Shown: positions 1-10,030, counted from the first letter of the stretch. The stretch: 64,000 nucleotides of DNA from Candidatus Hydrogenedentes bacterium ADurb.Bin170 (GCA_002070275.1 MWCY01000006.1:30874-94873), one strand, 5' to 3'. Notes: a model not told the origin generated them from the letters alone. Numbers and translations are program-made.

Positions 1-2
1 TC

Positions 3-2381
3 CGGAGCGGAGCGCTGCTTCTCCTCCTGATGGGTCTGGTTTCTGTGGTCGGGTTTTCCTGTCTTAGCACCTGGAAGGGACCTGCCGGTTCGCTGACCAA
101 TGACCTTTTTGTTCCGTCAATACTTTTAAATGCCGGGCTGGGTTTCAGCAATGCCGATGCGGATACAGTTCCGGGGCTCCGAGATTTTCTCGATTTTAAA
201 AGCACTGCCTTTTCTCTCGAAAACATCAAAGCAGGCACAACGTTTCAGCCGCTGCATCCCTATCAGGAATTTCACCGGTATCTTCTTTATACGCTCGCGC
301 TTGTGTGGTACTGCTTCGGTATCAACTGGATTTCGGTGAAGCTGCTGCTCATTGCGCTGCTCGTGCTGAGTGCGCTGCTGACGTACGGGATAAGCAGGCT
401 TGTCCTGAACCGGCTGCTCAGCTTTCTGGTTGCGCTGTCTTTTTCCGCCTCCGCCGGAGTGTACTGGACACTGCCGGTTCTTCGTGATTTTGCCAAAGTG
501 CCTTTTATTCTGGCGCTGCTGCTGCTGATGGGACTCTTCATACGTCGACGTATGACTCCCCGTCTTTACTGGCTTCTTGCTTTAAGTGCAGGCGCAGTGA
601 TGGGTATCGGTATGGGGTTTCGCCGGGATCTGCTGGTTTTTCTGCCGCCGGTACTTTTTTTTATCGCCGCGGCGAGGCTGCAGCACACTTCGCCTTCTGC
701 CTTATTTCAGCGGGCGGGGGCACTGCTTCTGGCTTTTGGTGCTTTTGTATTGGCGGGACTTCCGGTGCATCTCTCCCTCTGCCGTGATGGCTATGTGGCA
801 GCCCACGATACGCTGATGGGCTTTGCCACTTATTCCGACCAGGAACTGGCGCTGCTCCGGTCGGGTTCCTATGAGAAGCATGCGCTGCTGAATGACCTTT
901 TCAGCACCTATAAAGCCTATGATGCTGCGAAAAGAGGTGTTACTTTCCGTAAAGGTGTTTATGAGGAGCGGCTGAGCGATCCGCACTTTGATCTGGAGAT
1001 GAAAAGCGCTTATGCGCGTAAAATCATGCTCACCTTTCCTGCCGATATGCTTCTGCGCGCCTATGCCTCTGTGCTCCGTATCAATACAGGCTCCGCACCG
1101 GCGCCCTATTACCCGCTGCGCCTGATAGAAAAATACGGATTCCTCTTTCTGATTGTCGCTTTGCTGCTTTCGTCCGCTGTAAAGCCGCGCCAGACTTTTT
1201 TGCTGCTGCTGCTCGTATTGTATTGCTGCGGTATCACCAGCCTGCAGTTCGGTGTACGCCACAGCGTACATCTGGCGTTTCTTCCGTATTTTTTTGCGGC
1301 CATGACGATACAACTGATGATCTCCGCTGCCGTGCAGTTCCGGAAAATCCGCTGCGGAAACGCCTCTTTTCCCAGTTTTACGGCTGTTTTGCGCAGGCGA
1401 TGGCATTATGTCCCTGTGCTTCTTTTGCTGCTGCTTCTGTTCTGGCTTCCCGTCAAAATCAGCGGAATGCTGCAGGAAAGGCAATTCCGTCCGCTGCTCC
1501 GTCACTATGAGGCGCAGGAAAGCAGGCCCCTTCGCTATATTGCCCGGCAATGGGATGACCGCATGATCTTTATGCCCCTCCGTGACCGGGTGCACGAAAA
1601 GAGTGAAAGTTTTCATCTGATAGATCATGTCTCCACTTCTTTTCTGGAGGCGCGCTTTCAGCAAGTCCGGGAGCCGCTGGATATCCGTTTTGTTTACGAG
1701 GCTGATCAGGATTTCTGGGATTTCAGTGCGCCCCTTGCCTGCGAAGTGGCGGAGGATGCGCTGCCCTGTGCCCTGCGGCTTTTTTTTCCGGTGCCTGAAC
1801 TGAAGGGGGAAGACGCTGCCAGTCATTTTACAGGTCTTTCATTGCCGATGAGCCAGCGCCAGTATTTTGCAGGGTTTCAGGAGATTGAGACGCCGGAAAC
1901 AGGCGAGCTCCTGATGCCGGTGCTGATTCCTGAAAAGGAAGGATCTTTTCTTTTCCGCCAGCGGCTGGAGCTTCCCTGGGCCGGTACCTGGTGGCGGCAG
2001 TATCCGAAAGAGGATGTATTTGACGCTGCCATTGCGAAAGAGGGGATCAAACATGCCATAATGACGGGTCGGGCGGAAGAAGCCGTTGAAAAAGCGCAGG
2101 ATGCGCTGAGCCATCGTCCGGACAGTCCTGCTTTCAGCCTGCTTTACATGGAAGCATTGGAAGAGAGCGGGAGAGCGCAGGATGCGCGCATGGTGGCGCA
2201 GCATCTTCTCCGCAGCTTCCCCGGCGCCCGCGCCCTTTATGCACGGCTCGGCAGCTTTTATGCCACCCGGGGCGGTGCTGATCGGCAGCGTCAGGAATGG
2301 CAGTGCCTTCCGGCGCAGCTGGCGGATCGTCGGTTTGAAGATGAGTTCTGCTATCTTACCGCCCGTCCGCAGCAGGAATAA
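3..2381 (+). CDS. Polytopic membrane protein with C-terminal TPR repeats (5' partial)
   Basis: The reading frame is open to the left edge and codes for hydrophobic residues before the first ATG at 30, so the true start is probably outside the window. The first ~480 residues hold many membrane helices, with a loop around residues 250-340. The pattern resembles the GT-C glycosyltransferase / PMT-type membrane proteins, but I cannot point to a catalytic DD or DE motif. Residues ~490-670 form a soluble domain, and ~675-760 read as two or three TPR-like helical pairs. A TPR tail on a membrane protein suggests a role in envelope polysaccharide or protein assembly. A 109-bp gap separates it from the MBL-fold gene downstream. 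Function is unknown. Confidence 0.7.
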   Translation, partial: RSGALLLLLMGLVSVVGFSCLSTWKGPAGSLTNDLFVPSILLNAGLGFSNADADTVPGLRDFLDFKSTAFSLENIKAGTTFQPLHPYQEFHRYLLYTLALVWYCFGINWISVKLLLIALLVLSALLTYGISRLVLNRLLSFLVALSFSASAGVYWTLPVLRDFAKVPFILALLLLMGLFIRRRMTPRLYWLLALSAGAVMGIGMGFRRDLLVFLPPVLFFIAAARLQHTSPSALFQRAGALLLAFGAFVLAGLPVHLSLCRDGYVAAHDTLMGFATYSDQELALLRSGSYEKHALLNDLFSTYKAYDAAKRGVTFRKGVYEERLSDPHFDLEMKSAYARKIMLTFPADMLLRAYASVLRINTGSAPAPYYPLRLIEKYGFLFLIVALLLSSAVKPRQTFLLLLLVLYCCGITSLQFGVRHSVHLAFLPYFFAAMTIQLMISAAVQFRKIRCGNASFPSFTAVLRRRWHYVPVLLLLLLLFWLPVKISGMLQERQFRPLLRHYEAQESRPLRYIARQWDDRMIFMPLRDRVHEKSESFHLIDHVSTSFLEARFQQVREPLDIRFVYEADQDFWDFSAPLACEVAEDALPCALRLFFPVPELKGEDAASHFTGLSLPMSQRQYFAGFQEIETPETGELLMPVLIPEKEGSFLFRQRLELPWAGTWWRQYPKEDVFDAAIAKEGIKHAIMTGRAEEAVEKAQDALSHRPDSPAFSLLYMEALEESGRAQDARMVAQHLLRSFPGARALYARLGSFYATRGGADRQRQEWQCLPAQLADRRFEDEFCYLTARPQQE

Positions 2382-2428
2382 AGAACGGAGAGAAAACGCT
2401 TTCCTCTTCAAGTACCTGCCTTTTTTGT

Positions 2429-2457
2429 TTGACTTGCCTCCGGCGGGTGTGTAGCAT
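2429..2457 (+). promoter_or_regulatory. Possible sigma-70-type promoter for the MBL-fold gene
   Basis: TTGACT (2429-2434) and TAGCAT (2452-2457) are separated by 17 bp and lie 34 bp before the ATG at 2491. The -35 matches 5/6 and the -10 matches 4/6. This rests on the sequence alone. Confidence 0.3.
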
Positions 2458-2490
2458 GATAGCGTATCTCTACCATGGAGAATTCCCTCA

Positions 2491-3102
2491 ATGGAACTGT
2501 TAACCTTTCCGGTAACTCTTTTTGAAACAAATTGCTATGTAATCCGGCATGAAGGGCAGGCCCTGGTCATAGACCCCGGTGAAGGCACGCCTGCGCTGCT
2601 GAAAAGCCTGGAAAATTATGACGTAACCCTCATTGTCAATACCCACTGTCATTGCGACCACAGCGGCGGCAACGCTGCCGTGATTCAGCAGACAGGAGCG
2701 CCTCTTGCCTGCCACGCAGCGGATCTGCCGCTGCTGCGGAGTATTTCCGAGCAGGGGCGTATGTTCGGTGTGCCCTTTCCGTCTTCGCCTGATCCGGACA
2801 GGCTGCTCAATCACGGCGATATTCTGTCGCTGGGCGATCTCGAGTTTGAAGTGCGCCACACGCCCGGGCACTCACCGGGGCATGTGGTGCTGATCGCACC
2901 GGGCATTGCGCTTGTGGGTGATGTGCTTTTTGCCGGAAGCATCGGCAGGACGGATCTGCCCGGCGGAAGCATGAAAGAACTGCTGCACAGTATTCATACG
3001 CAACTGATGACGCTTCCCGATGAGACAAAAGTCTACAGCGGGCATGGACCGGCAACAACCATTGGCGAAGAACGGATTAACAATCCTTTTCTGGTGAAAT
3101 GA
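2491..3102 (+). CDS. MBL-fold metallo-hydrolase (glyoxalase II-like)
   Basis: This is a 203-residue cytoplasmic protein with the metallo-beta-lactamase signature THCHCDHSGG near residues 51-60 (HxHxDH). Further metal-ligand segments are HTPGHSPG (~residues 123-130), GDVLF (~147) and a C-terminal SGHGP (~183-187). The length matches short glyoxalase II / YcbL-type thiolester hydrolases. The substrate is probably an acyl-glutathione-like or other thioester, but this is family knowledge and not shown here. GGAG at 2477-2480 precedes the ATG. The stop is one base from the next ATG, so it is likely co-transcribed with the LysM gene. Confidence 0.88.
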   Translation: MELLTFPVTLFETNCYVIRHEGQALVIDPGEGTPALLKSLENYDVTLIVNTHCHCDHSGGNAAVIQQTGAPLACHAADLPLLRSISEQGRMFGVPFPSSPDPDRLLNHGDILSLGDLEFEVRHTPGHSPGHVVLIAPGIALVGDVLFAGSIGRTDLPGGSMKELLHSIHTQLMTLPDETKVYSGHGPATTIGEERINNPFLVK

Positions 3103-3103
3103 C

Positions 3104-5320
3104 ATGATTACAGCATTGCTTTTCTGCCTGAGTCTGTCCGGCGCTTTTGACATCAGCCTTGCGCCCGATCAGCCTATGCCCTTTATCTATGTGGATGATC
3201 CGCTGATTATTGAGTTTTCGTCTGATACGGATGCGGAGGTGGAAGGGCGGCTTCTTTTCCGTGCGGCAGCCGATGGCGCTGAAACAGAATGCCGGCTGGA
3301 TAAAATGCTGGTGCGCGGCGGCACGGAATACTGGTATGCCGTACACAATGCACCTGAAAACCGCGGCCTTTTTTATCTCAATGCCGAACTCACCGTGAAC
3401 GGCGAGGCGATGCAGTTTGAGCGGCGCTATTGCCGTATAGACCGGCCTGCCGCACTGACATCCCTGCCTATCTATGCGCATTGCGGCGGTGAGGAAAACA
3501 CCTGCCCTGTTGTGGCGCTCCGGAATGTCGGAATCAATACGCTGCGGGTGGAAGCGAATAACGCCGCTTTGCCTGCTATTGCGCAGCGCGCCGCTGCGGA
3601 AGAGGTGCATCTGCTTCTTGTTGTTCCCGCATCCGGCATGGCTGAAACACTGGAGAGCATCAAACCGGTAGTGCAGAGCAGCTGCGAACACATCCTCCGC
3701 TTCGAAGTGGTTTACGATCCGTCAAAGGCTGAAAGTGCCAGAGCTGCGGAACTGATCCGGGAGACCGGCTGTCCTGCCGGGATTTCTTTTGTTGTGAATA
3801 ATGCAGCCGCTTTTGCTGCCCTGCTCGGCCAGAATTCGACGCTGCCCCTGCGCCATGTATCTCTGGCAGGCGACGTCTGGCCTGCTGCGTCCGAGGTGCG
3901 GCGCATCCGTCAGATGGCTGTGCTGCAGGGGCTGGAAGGGCTGAACATTCATGTGATCTGTCCTGCGTGGCATCCGAAATCCCAGCAGTCCTATGCGGAA
4001 TTTCTGCAGCGTTTTTTTGAGTATAAGGCGGAAGGTGCCGGAAGCCTGGGCATCAATGCAGCTCTTATTGCCGATGATATGGGTACGCAGGAAATGATGG
4101 CATGGCTTAACGGTCTGTCACTGCGATGCAAGGCAGGTACTTATGTGGGCACACTGGCAGCCAAAGATGGGAAAAGCACGATGCTTTTCCGTACCGGCGC
4201 TTCCTGGCTCGCTGTAATTTTCGGGTCGGAAAAGCAAAGTGCAGGCCTGGCGCTGTCGGTGGATGGTTCTTTAAATCTGGAGCTCTCCGATGCTTTCGGC
4301 AATCCTCTGCCTGTCCCGGAAATAAAGGAAGGAAAGCTTCCGCTCAATACAGGAACGATGCCTCTGTACCTTACGGGCGACGGCGGAGTGATTCTGGGCG
4401 ATGTTGCGCTGCAGCAGGCAGCCCGCCTGTCGTCGGAATTTCTGGCGAAAAAAGAAATAACGGACGCCCTGCCTCCTGAATTTTCTCAACTGGTGAAGAC
4501 CATCGGTGCGGAACCCAAAGGCGCCGGCTGCCGCCTTCGTTTTATGGAGCTGCTCCGGTACCTGCCCGGTCTGGAGGAAGCGCTCGGGTTCCGTACGCTT
4601 CCCAGGCAGGTTGTTGTGCCTGCGCTTATGCTGATTGTCGATCTTGCACGGTCGCTGGCGGTGATCGAAGAAGACAGGGCGGAGCTTTTTGTGGAACCCC
4701 TTCCGGATATTATGAGCAAGACAGAGGAATTGCAATCTCTTTATCTGACTGCATCCAGCGGATCATCCCGCACCCGTGAGCGCAGCGACTGGATTCTGTC
4801 CGAAGTCAGAAGGCTTCTGGAAGAAGCGGAGACGCTGGAAAAGACCGGAAGAAAAATTGAAGCAACTGCTGTCGCCCAGATCGCCTACTGGCGTGCTCAA
4901 TGTCTCAAACCGGCGTCACAAGCGGAAACGGTACTCGATACCGGGCCTCTCGAACCGCTGGTACTTCCCGGCGAGGCGCCTGCAGAAGCCGCAACTGTAC
5001 CCGTTCCGGTGGAGCTGCCGCCTGTCAAGCCTGAAGAAGCCGTGAAAGAGCAGGCTGCACCGCAGGCAGAGACGCCCCAAAAAGAAGAAGCGGCGAAAGC
5101 GGACAAAAAGGCCGAGCCGGAAAAGAAAGAAGAAGCGAAAGAAGAGAAGGTTGAGCGCAACGCTGCCGGAGATATTGTCTATTCGGTTAAAAAAGGCGAT
5201 AATCCCTACCTGATAGCGCAAAAGTACGGTGTGAGTCTCGACGATCTGCTTAAGTGGAACAAACTGACGAAAAAATCCAGATTAAGCATCGGACAGAAAC
5301 TCATCATTAAGAAAAAGTAG
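3104..5320 (+). CDS. Secreted protein with C-terminal LysM domain
   Basis: The 738-residue product begins with a short hydrophobic signal peptide (ITALLFCLSLSGAF). A ~610-residue body follows that I cannot assign; parts (around residues 120-360) read like alternating strands and helices of a TIM-barrel hydrolase. Next comes a Pro/Glu/Lys/Ala-rich linker (~610-685). Residues ~693-738 are a LysM domain: YSVKKGDNPYLIAQKYGVS with the closing IGQKLII. LysM binds N-acetylglucosamine polymers such as peptidoglycan, so the protein is probably exported and held on the cell wall. The start is set by coupling to the preceding stop, with a one-base gap. A hydrolase body is inference only. Confidence 0.75.
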   Translation: MITALLFCLSLSGAFDISLAPDQPMPFIYVDDPLIIEFSSDTDAEVEGRLLFRAAADGAETECRLDKMLVRGGTEYWYAVHNAPENRGLFYLNAELTVNGEAMQFERRYCRIDRPAALTSLPIYAHCGGEENTCPVVALRNVGINTLRVEANNAALPAIAQRAAAEEVHLLLVVPASGMAETLESIKPVVQSSCEHILRFEVVYDPSKAESARAAELIRETGCPAGISFVVNNAAAFAALLGQNSTLPLRHVSLAGDVWPAASEVRRIRQMAVLQGLEGLNIHVICPAWHPKSQQSYAEFLQRFFEYKAEGAGSLGINAALIADDMGTQEMMAWLNGLSLRCKAGTYVGTLAAKDGKSTMLFRTGASWLAVIFGSEKQSAGLALSVDGSLNLELSDAFGNPLPVPEIKEGKLPLNTGTMPLYLTGDGGVILGDVALQQAARLSSEFLAKKEITDALPPEFSQLVKTIGAEPKGAGCRLRFMELLRYLPGLEEALGFRTLPRQVVVPALMLIVDLARSLAVIEEDRAELFVEPLPDIMSKTEELQSLYLTASSGSSRTRERSDWILSEVRRLLEEAETLEKTGRKIEATAVAQIAYWRAQCLKPASQAETVLDTGPLEPLVLPGEAPAEAATVPVPVELPPVKPEEAVKEQAAPQAETPQKEEAAKADKKAEPEKKEEAKEEKVERNAAGDIVYSVKKGDNPYLIAQKYGVSLDDLLKWNKLTKKSRLSIGQKLIIKKK

Positions 5321-5411
5321 TCTGACGCAGCAGGTCTGCAGCGACACCGTTTTTTCTGAGACCAGCCTTACCGACTGAAAAAAAATACATACAATAAAGG
5401 CGGAAGTGTTT

Positions 5412-6866
5412 ATGAAAGCAAAACTGGTAAAACCCCAGAACCTTAAAGGATTTCAGGATCAGCTCCCGGAAGATATGCTGGTGCGGCGCCGGGTCATTGA
5501 AACCATACAGAAAAGCTATGAGCTTTTCGGGTTTCTGCCCCTCGATACACCGGTGATGGAAAGTTTCGAGACGCTTATGGGTGCGGGCGGCACAGAGATT
5601 GCCAAAGAGATTTTTCGGCTGCAGACGCCCGAAGAGGAGGATGCAGCGCTGCGCTTTGATCTGACGGTGCCCTTTGCGCGGGTGATCAGTCAGTATCGGG
5701 ACAGGTTGAAACTGCCTTTCAGGCGTTACCATATGGGGCCTGTGTTTCGGGCGGATAAGCCGGGGCCGGGACGTTTCCGCCAGTTTACCCAGTTTGATAT
5801 TGATATTGCCGGAGCCAGAACTATCGCTGCCGATGCGGAAGTTGTTGCTGTGCTCTGCCATGCCATGAATGCCCTCGGACTCACAAAAGAAGGGGCACCT
5901 CTTTTCCGGATCCGTATCAGCAACCGGGTGCTTCTGGATGCGCTTCTTGATGGCTGCAGTATTGAAGATCCGGAAAAAGTAAAGCATATTCTTCGGGTCA
6001 TCGACAAACTGCAGAAAGTGGGGATCGACAATGTGCGTAAAGAACTGGGCGAAGGGCGCATTGACGATTCCGGCGATCCCATTCCCGGCGTGCATCTGTC
6101 AGAGGACACGATCGAAATTATTACCCGCTTTGTCGAAGTGGCGACAGATTCCAGAGAGCGGATGATTGAAAAACTGGAAGCGCTACTTCCGCAAACAAAA
6201 CTGGCGGAAGAGGCTCTTGCCCAGATGAGAGAACTCCATGCCTTCCTGACGGCGCTGGATGTTTCCGAAGAGGAGGCGGTTTTTGATCCCAGCCTTACCC
6301 GGGGGCTCGATTATTACACGGGTCCTGTTTTTGAAATTGAAATACCGGCGTGCCGGGAAGTGGGTTCTGTGGGCGGGGGAGGCAGGTATAACCGTTTGTG
6401 CAGCCGTTTTCTTTCGCAGGATATTCCCGCCACCGGTGCCTCTATCGGGTTGGACAGGCTGCTTGCCGCGCTGAGCAGTCTGGGGCTCGTGACCACGCAA
6501 AAGAGCAATGTGCAGGTATGCATTGCAACAGTGGGAAAAGTGGCACGGGATGAAGTGCTGAAAATCGCCTCGGAGCTGCGTGCCGCCGGCATCTCGACGA
6601 TGCCCTATCTCGGCAACAAGAAAAACATGGGTGATCAGCTGAGTAATGCGGACAGCTATGACATTCCTGTTGCTGTAATTATAGGCGAGGATGAACTGCA
6701 GCGGGGTGAAGTGTCTGTCAAAAACCTGATTCAGGGGAAAGAAATCCGGCAGGACATCAAAGACCACGACGAATATCGTCAGGCGGGAACTGCCGGACAG
6801 CAGACCGTTGCCCGGACAGAAATGGTCTCCGTAATCCTTCGTATCCTTTCATCAGTGGAGAGGTAA
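5412..6866 (+). CDS. hisS: Histidyl-tRNA synthetase
   Basis: This class II aminoacyl-tRNA synthetase charges tRNA-His with histidine. Visible signatures are motif 2 around RYHMGPVFRADKPGPGRF, with QFDIDIAG directly after. The histidine-specific blocks TRGLDYYTGPVFE and GGGGRYNRL are also present, and the HGTP-type anticodon-binding domain covers the last ~100 residues. At 484 residues it is slightly longer than the usual 420-430, with extra sequence around residues 185-270. I chose ATG 5412 over the GTG two codons upstream because GGAAG (5402-5406) is then correctly spaced. It converges with the acyltransferase gene, eight bases away. Confidence 0.95.
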   Translation: MKAKLVKPQNLKGFQDQLPEDMLVRRRVIETIQKSYELFGFLPLDTPVMESFETLMGAGGTEIAKEIFRLQTPEEEDAALRFDLTVPFARVISQYRDRLKLPFRRYHMGPVFRADKPGPGRFRQFTQFDIDIAGARTIAADAEVVAVLCHAMNALGLTKEGAPLFRIRISNRVLLDALLDGCSIEDPEKVKHILRVIDKLQKVGIDNVRKELGEGRIDDSGDPIPGVHLSEDTIEIITRFVEVATDSRERMIEKLEALLPQTKLAEEALAQMRELHAFLTALDVSEEEAVFDPSLTRGLDYYTGPVFEIEIPACREVGSVGGGGRYNRLCSRFLSQDIPATGASIGLDRLLAALSSLGLVTTQKSNVQVCIATVGKVARDEVLKIASELRAAGISTMPYLGNKKNMGDQLSNADSYDIPVAVIIGEDELQRGEVSVKNLIQGKEIRQDIKDHDEYRQAGTAGQQTVARTEMVSVILRILSSVER

Positions 6867-6874
6867 GCGGTACC

Positions 6875-7864
6875 TTATATGCGGAGAATCAGATTGTCTT
6901 TCCGCAGCTTTTCCGCAGCAGCATAGCAGACCAATGCGAAAGCCGCAAAGCCGCTTAATGCCGGTAGGATACCGGCGTTTTCAGATACAAAAAGTGTGCC
7001 GTAGAGTTCGAGCAGTGCATATTGAATCATATAGAGGGCAAGGGGATTGATGCCGAAAGTGCGTAGCGGTCTGATTTCCTTTTCTCCATAATCGTTGAGG
7101 AGGCGGAAGGGAAGGAAGGTGAGAAAGCACAGCCCCCCGGAGATGAGCGTGTAGGGCAGTGTCATGCCGCGCTGGCTCAGATACCAGAGTTCTTTCGTGT
7201 CGCCCCAGGAAAAATAGAAGATACAGCCTGTCAGGCAGAGTCCCAGGCCCCAGACAAGAAACAACATCATGCTTTTTCGGAAAGACCGGGTGTTCATGAG
7301 ATCCCAGGCGAGGGTGCCCAGCAGAAAAAGGCTGCCCCAGGGCAGGATGCCTGCAGGACCGCCGTTTATGCTTCTGCTCATTACCCAGGGTTCATAGCCG
7401 CACCGGCTGAAAAATATCTGATAGGTCAGGAGAAAAGCGCAGGCTGCCAGGCAACGGACGGACTGCCTGCAGCGGAGAAAGAGAAGCGAAAGCAACCCGG
7501 CAAATCCGATATCCACCAGCGCATCCCACCACCAGTTCCAGTTCCGGGGCGAAGGGTTGTACAGGACAATACCGATCAGAATCAGGATGGTGAAACGTTT
7601 TGCCAGTGCGGGGATAAGCCATTTTCTGCCGGCTTTCATTTTCTTTTGAACCGTCATGAGGCAGCTCATTCCGGAGATGAACACGAAAGCCGGAGCGATG
7701 GTGTCCGCATAGCTCATGCTTCTGTCGTGATGTTTCAGCAGCTCGGGCATGCAGTGAAAGAGCCCCAGATAATTGACGAGAATCATACCGAAGATGACAT
7801 ATCCCCGGAAGTGGTCAATAGATGCGATGCGTTGCCCGTCGGGCGATGAGAAAGTAGTGTGCAT
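6875..7864 (-). CDS. DUF5009/DUF1624-type membrane acyltransferase (heparan-alpha-glucosaminide N-acetyltransferase-like)
   Basis: The protein is about 329 residues with roughly ten membrane helices. Near the N-terminus it has IASIDHFRGYVIFGMILVN and, further on, APAFVFISGMS. These blocks typify the COG4299 family related to lysosomal HGSNAT, which transfers acetyl groups across a membrane onto amino sugars. The frame is open upstream to 8119, but ATG 7864 is where family-like sequence begins, and the longer form would overlap the divergent gene at 8091. No strong ribosome binding site is seen. The sugar substrate is unknown. Confidence 0.75.
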   Translation of the reverse strand: MHTTFSSPDGQRIASIDHFRGYVIFGMILVNYLGLFHCMPELLKHHDRSMSYADTIAPAFVFISGMSCLMTVQKKMKAGRKWLIPALAKRFTILILIGIVLYNPSPRNWNWWWDALVDIGFAGLLSLLFLRCRQSVRCLAACAFLLTYQIFFSRCGYEPWVMSRSINGGPAGILPWGSLFLLGTLAWDLMNTRSFRKSMMLFLVWGLGLCLTGCIFYFSWGDTKELWYLSQRGMTLPYTLISGGLCFLTFLPFRLLNDYGEKEIRPLRTFGINPLALYMIQYALLELYGTLFVSENAGILPALSGFAAFALVCYAAAEKLRKDNLILRI

Positions 7865-8090
7865 GGACAAACAGCCGTATTTGATGGAAAAGGGTTTATA
7901 GATTCTGTAATTGTATATCTTGAAGAAAGGGAAGAAAAAATAAATCTGCAGCACGAGCCGGAGTTTTTCTGCTTTATATTGAACGGGTCTTACAGGCAGG
8001 ATATACTGCTTCTTTCGTGGAGGATCTGTTGAGGAAACAGAATCCGCCAATACGCTTTCACCAATACGGCAAAACAAAAGAATATCACTC

Positions 8091-9380
8091 ATGAATCTGA
8101 TTTCCAGAAGACAATGCATCCACTATGGAAGCTGCGGCGGCTGTGCAGCACAGGATGTTCCTTATGAAATGCAACTGGCGGGAAAACAGTCGGCATTGGG
8201 TGCACTTTTCCGTAACGACTGGCAGGAACCGATCCCAGTCACTCCCTCGCCGGTGCTCCGGCATTATCGGAACAAAATAGATCCCGCCTTTTCATTTAAA
8301 TGGTATGAGGAGGCGCCGCCCCGCGATTTTCTGCGTGAAACAGTTCTGGGCTTCAAGGTAAAGGGGAACTGGCGGCGTCCGCTGGAGCTGGAGGAATGTC
8401 TGATTGCGCCTGAGGGGGTGGATGCTCTTTTTCCCGCTGTCCGTGACTGGGTGCGTGCGTCCGGTCTGAAGGCTTATCATTCGCGAAAGAATGAAGGGTA
8501 TCTGCGTCACCTGCTGATCCGTGACGGAAAGCGCACAGGCGAGCGGATGGTCATGCTGATCACCTCTCCCGGGGCGCTGCCCGATCCTTCCGGATTTGTC
8601 GATGCTGTGCAGGCTGTTTTTCCCTGTGCAAGCATTTATCACGGCACTTTTTCCGGAAGGGCGGATATTGCCGTTGCCGAAGAGTCGGTGCTTCTTTTCG
8701 GTAAAAAATATATAGAAGAAGTGCTCAGCATCCTTCCGGAAGATGCCTGTACGCCTGAGGCACCTGTCTGCGACGCTCCGGGATCTTTTCTGCAGGCGGA
8801 ACAGGAAAAGAAGGCAACGCTGCATTTTCAGATTTCGCCCATGAGTTTTTTTCAGACCAATCCGCTTGCCGCTGAGCGGCTTTATGGATTTATTCGCGGC
8901 TGGTGCAGGAGGTATCCTGCCGGGCTGCTGTATGACCTTTACGGCGGAATGGGCAGCATAGCGCTGCAGGTTTCCGATTTATACCCGCAGATCATCAGTG
9001 TGGAGGAAGTGGCGGCGGCGTCGGAGGACGGCAGACAAAATGCCGGGCGCAATCAGGTGCACCATATTGAATTTGTTACGGCGTCCGTGCAGGATTTTTT
9101 TAAAAAGCATTCGAGCAGCGGGGATCTGTCGCCCGATGCCCGGGTGATTCTGGATCCGCCCCGCTCGGGGCTCCATCCCAAAGCCCTCCGGGGACTGCTG
9201 GAGTGGGCTCCGTCGCACCTGCTGTATGTATCCTGTAACCCTGCACGGCTGCAGGCGGAAATGGAAATGCTTCGCAGCGCTTACACGCTGGAATCGCTGC
9301 ATGCCTTTGATCTGTTTCCGCATACGCCCCATGTGGAAACAGTGGCTTCTTTCGTGCGGACTCAGGGCGCAAAAGACTGA
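8091..9380 (+). CDS. RNA (uracil-5-)-methyltransferase, RumA/RlmD-like
   Basis: This 429-residue SAM-dependent enzyme methylates C5 of a uridine in 23S rRNA or tRNA. Cysteines 9, 15 and 18 (CIHYGSCGGC), plus one in LEECLIAP, fit the 4Fe-4S site of the RumA family. The C-terminal half holds the Rossmann motif YDLYGGMGSIAL, LDPPRSGLHP and the catalytic-Cys block YVSCNP. A short N-terminus replaces the usual TRAM domain, since the protein begins directly with the cluster motif. The last 19 bases overlap the end of the convergent lipoprotein gene. RlmD versus TrmA-like specificity cannot be decided from this sequence. Confidence 0.9.
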   Translation: MNLISRRQCIHYGSCGGCAAQDVPYEMQLAGKQSALGALFRNDWQEPIPVTPSPVLRHYRNKIDPAFSFKWYEEAPPRDFLRETVLGFKVKGNWRRPLELEECLIAPEGVDALFPAVRDWVRASGLKAYHSRKNEGYLRHLLIRDGKRTGERMVMLITSPGALPDPSGFVDAVQAVFPCASIYHGTFSGRADIAVAEESVLLFGKKYIEEVLSILPEDACTPEAPVCDAPGSFLQAEQEKKATLHFQISPMSFFQTNPLAAERLYGFIRGWCRRYPAGLLYDLYGGMGSIALQVSDLYPQIISVEEVAAASEDGRQNAGRNQVHHIEFVTASVQDFFKKHSSSGDLSPDARVILDPPRSGLHPKALRGLLEWAPSHLLYVSCNPARLQAEMEMLRSAYTLESLHAFDLFPHTPHVETVASFVRTQGAKD

Positions 9381-10030
9381 ACTTCGAAAAAGAGGCCGGG
9401 CACTTTCAGATACTCAAAGAGCACGCTTTTGTTTCTGCCAATGACCCGTACCAGCCGCAGGTTATTGAATTCATCTCCTTCCCGTGCCTGAACCCGGTCG
9501 ATTTTCCCTGTGAAATAATCGGTCAGCTCGAGGAAGACGGTCAGCTGTTTTGTTTCCAGGTCATCCATAAAACCCTTGACGGATACCATAGGCTTCTGAA
9601 GCATGGTGGTAGCCTGAGCCCCGGCGCGTTTCAGATAGGCACTGTTCACTTCCAGCAGGTTGGAGGCTTCGATACAGATCAGCACAAGGCGATACCGCTC
9701 TTGAGCCGATGCCTGTCGCGCCAAGTCCTGAAGCTCGTACCCCAGATCGCGGAGTACTTCTTTCCCGTACTGATTGTCGCCATAGGTCACAATGGCATGC
9801 TGCAGCGCCAGCAACACCTGTTGCCGCTCCGCTTCCGATATCCCCGGACCGCCTGGCTGCATCGTCTTCCGCAAAGGTTCGATTGCCGGTCTGATCAGAG
9901 CCTGTGCCTCTTCTTTGTTTTTCGGGCCTGCTGTCTCCTGGGCAGGCGGCGGCGGAGTTTTTTTCAAAAAGTCCGAACAGCCGAAAAGTACCAGCAGAAG
10001 GGGAAGTGTAAGCAGAAGTTTTCTGATCAT
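9362..10030 (-). CDS. Predicted lipoprotein of unknown function
   Basis: The 222-residue product has a type II signal peptide ending in LVLFGC, with the lipidated cysteine at residue 18. A short Pro/Ala-rich stretch follows (~residues 24-40), then a helical region and a C-terminal part rich in beta strands. No family is recognised. It overlaps the ThiF-like gene upstream by four bases and ends the six-gene minus-strand run. Its 3' end overlaps the methyltransferase gene on the other strand. The lipobox supports envelope location. Confidence 0.72.
   Translation of the reverse strand: MIRKLLLTLPLLLVLFGCSDFLKKTPPPPAQETAGPKNKEEAQALIRPAIEPLRKTMQPGGPGISEAERQQVLLALQHAIVTYGDNQYGKEVLRDLGYELQDLARQASAQERYRLVLICIEASNLLEVNSAYLKRAGAQATTMLQKPMVSVKGFMDDLETKQLTVFLELTDYFTGKIDRVQAREGDEFNNLRLVRVIGRNKSVLFEYLKVPGLFFEVQSFAP

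Noticed and set aside
702..1826. 374-codon open frame on the minus strand
   Set aside because: It is antisense to the membrane protein; its composition is Arg/His/Gln-rich with no hydrophobic pattern.
5341..5395. Promoter or terminator before hisS
   Set aside because: TACAAT at 5390 has only a poor -35, and the T-tract at ~5350 lacks a stable stem.
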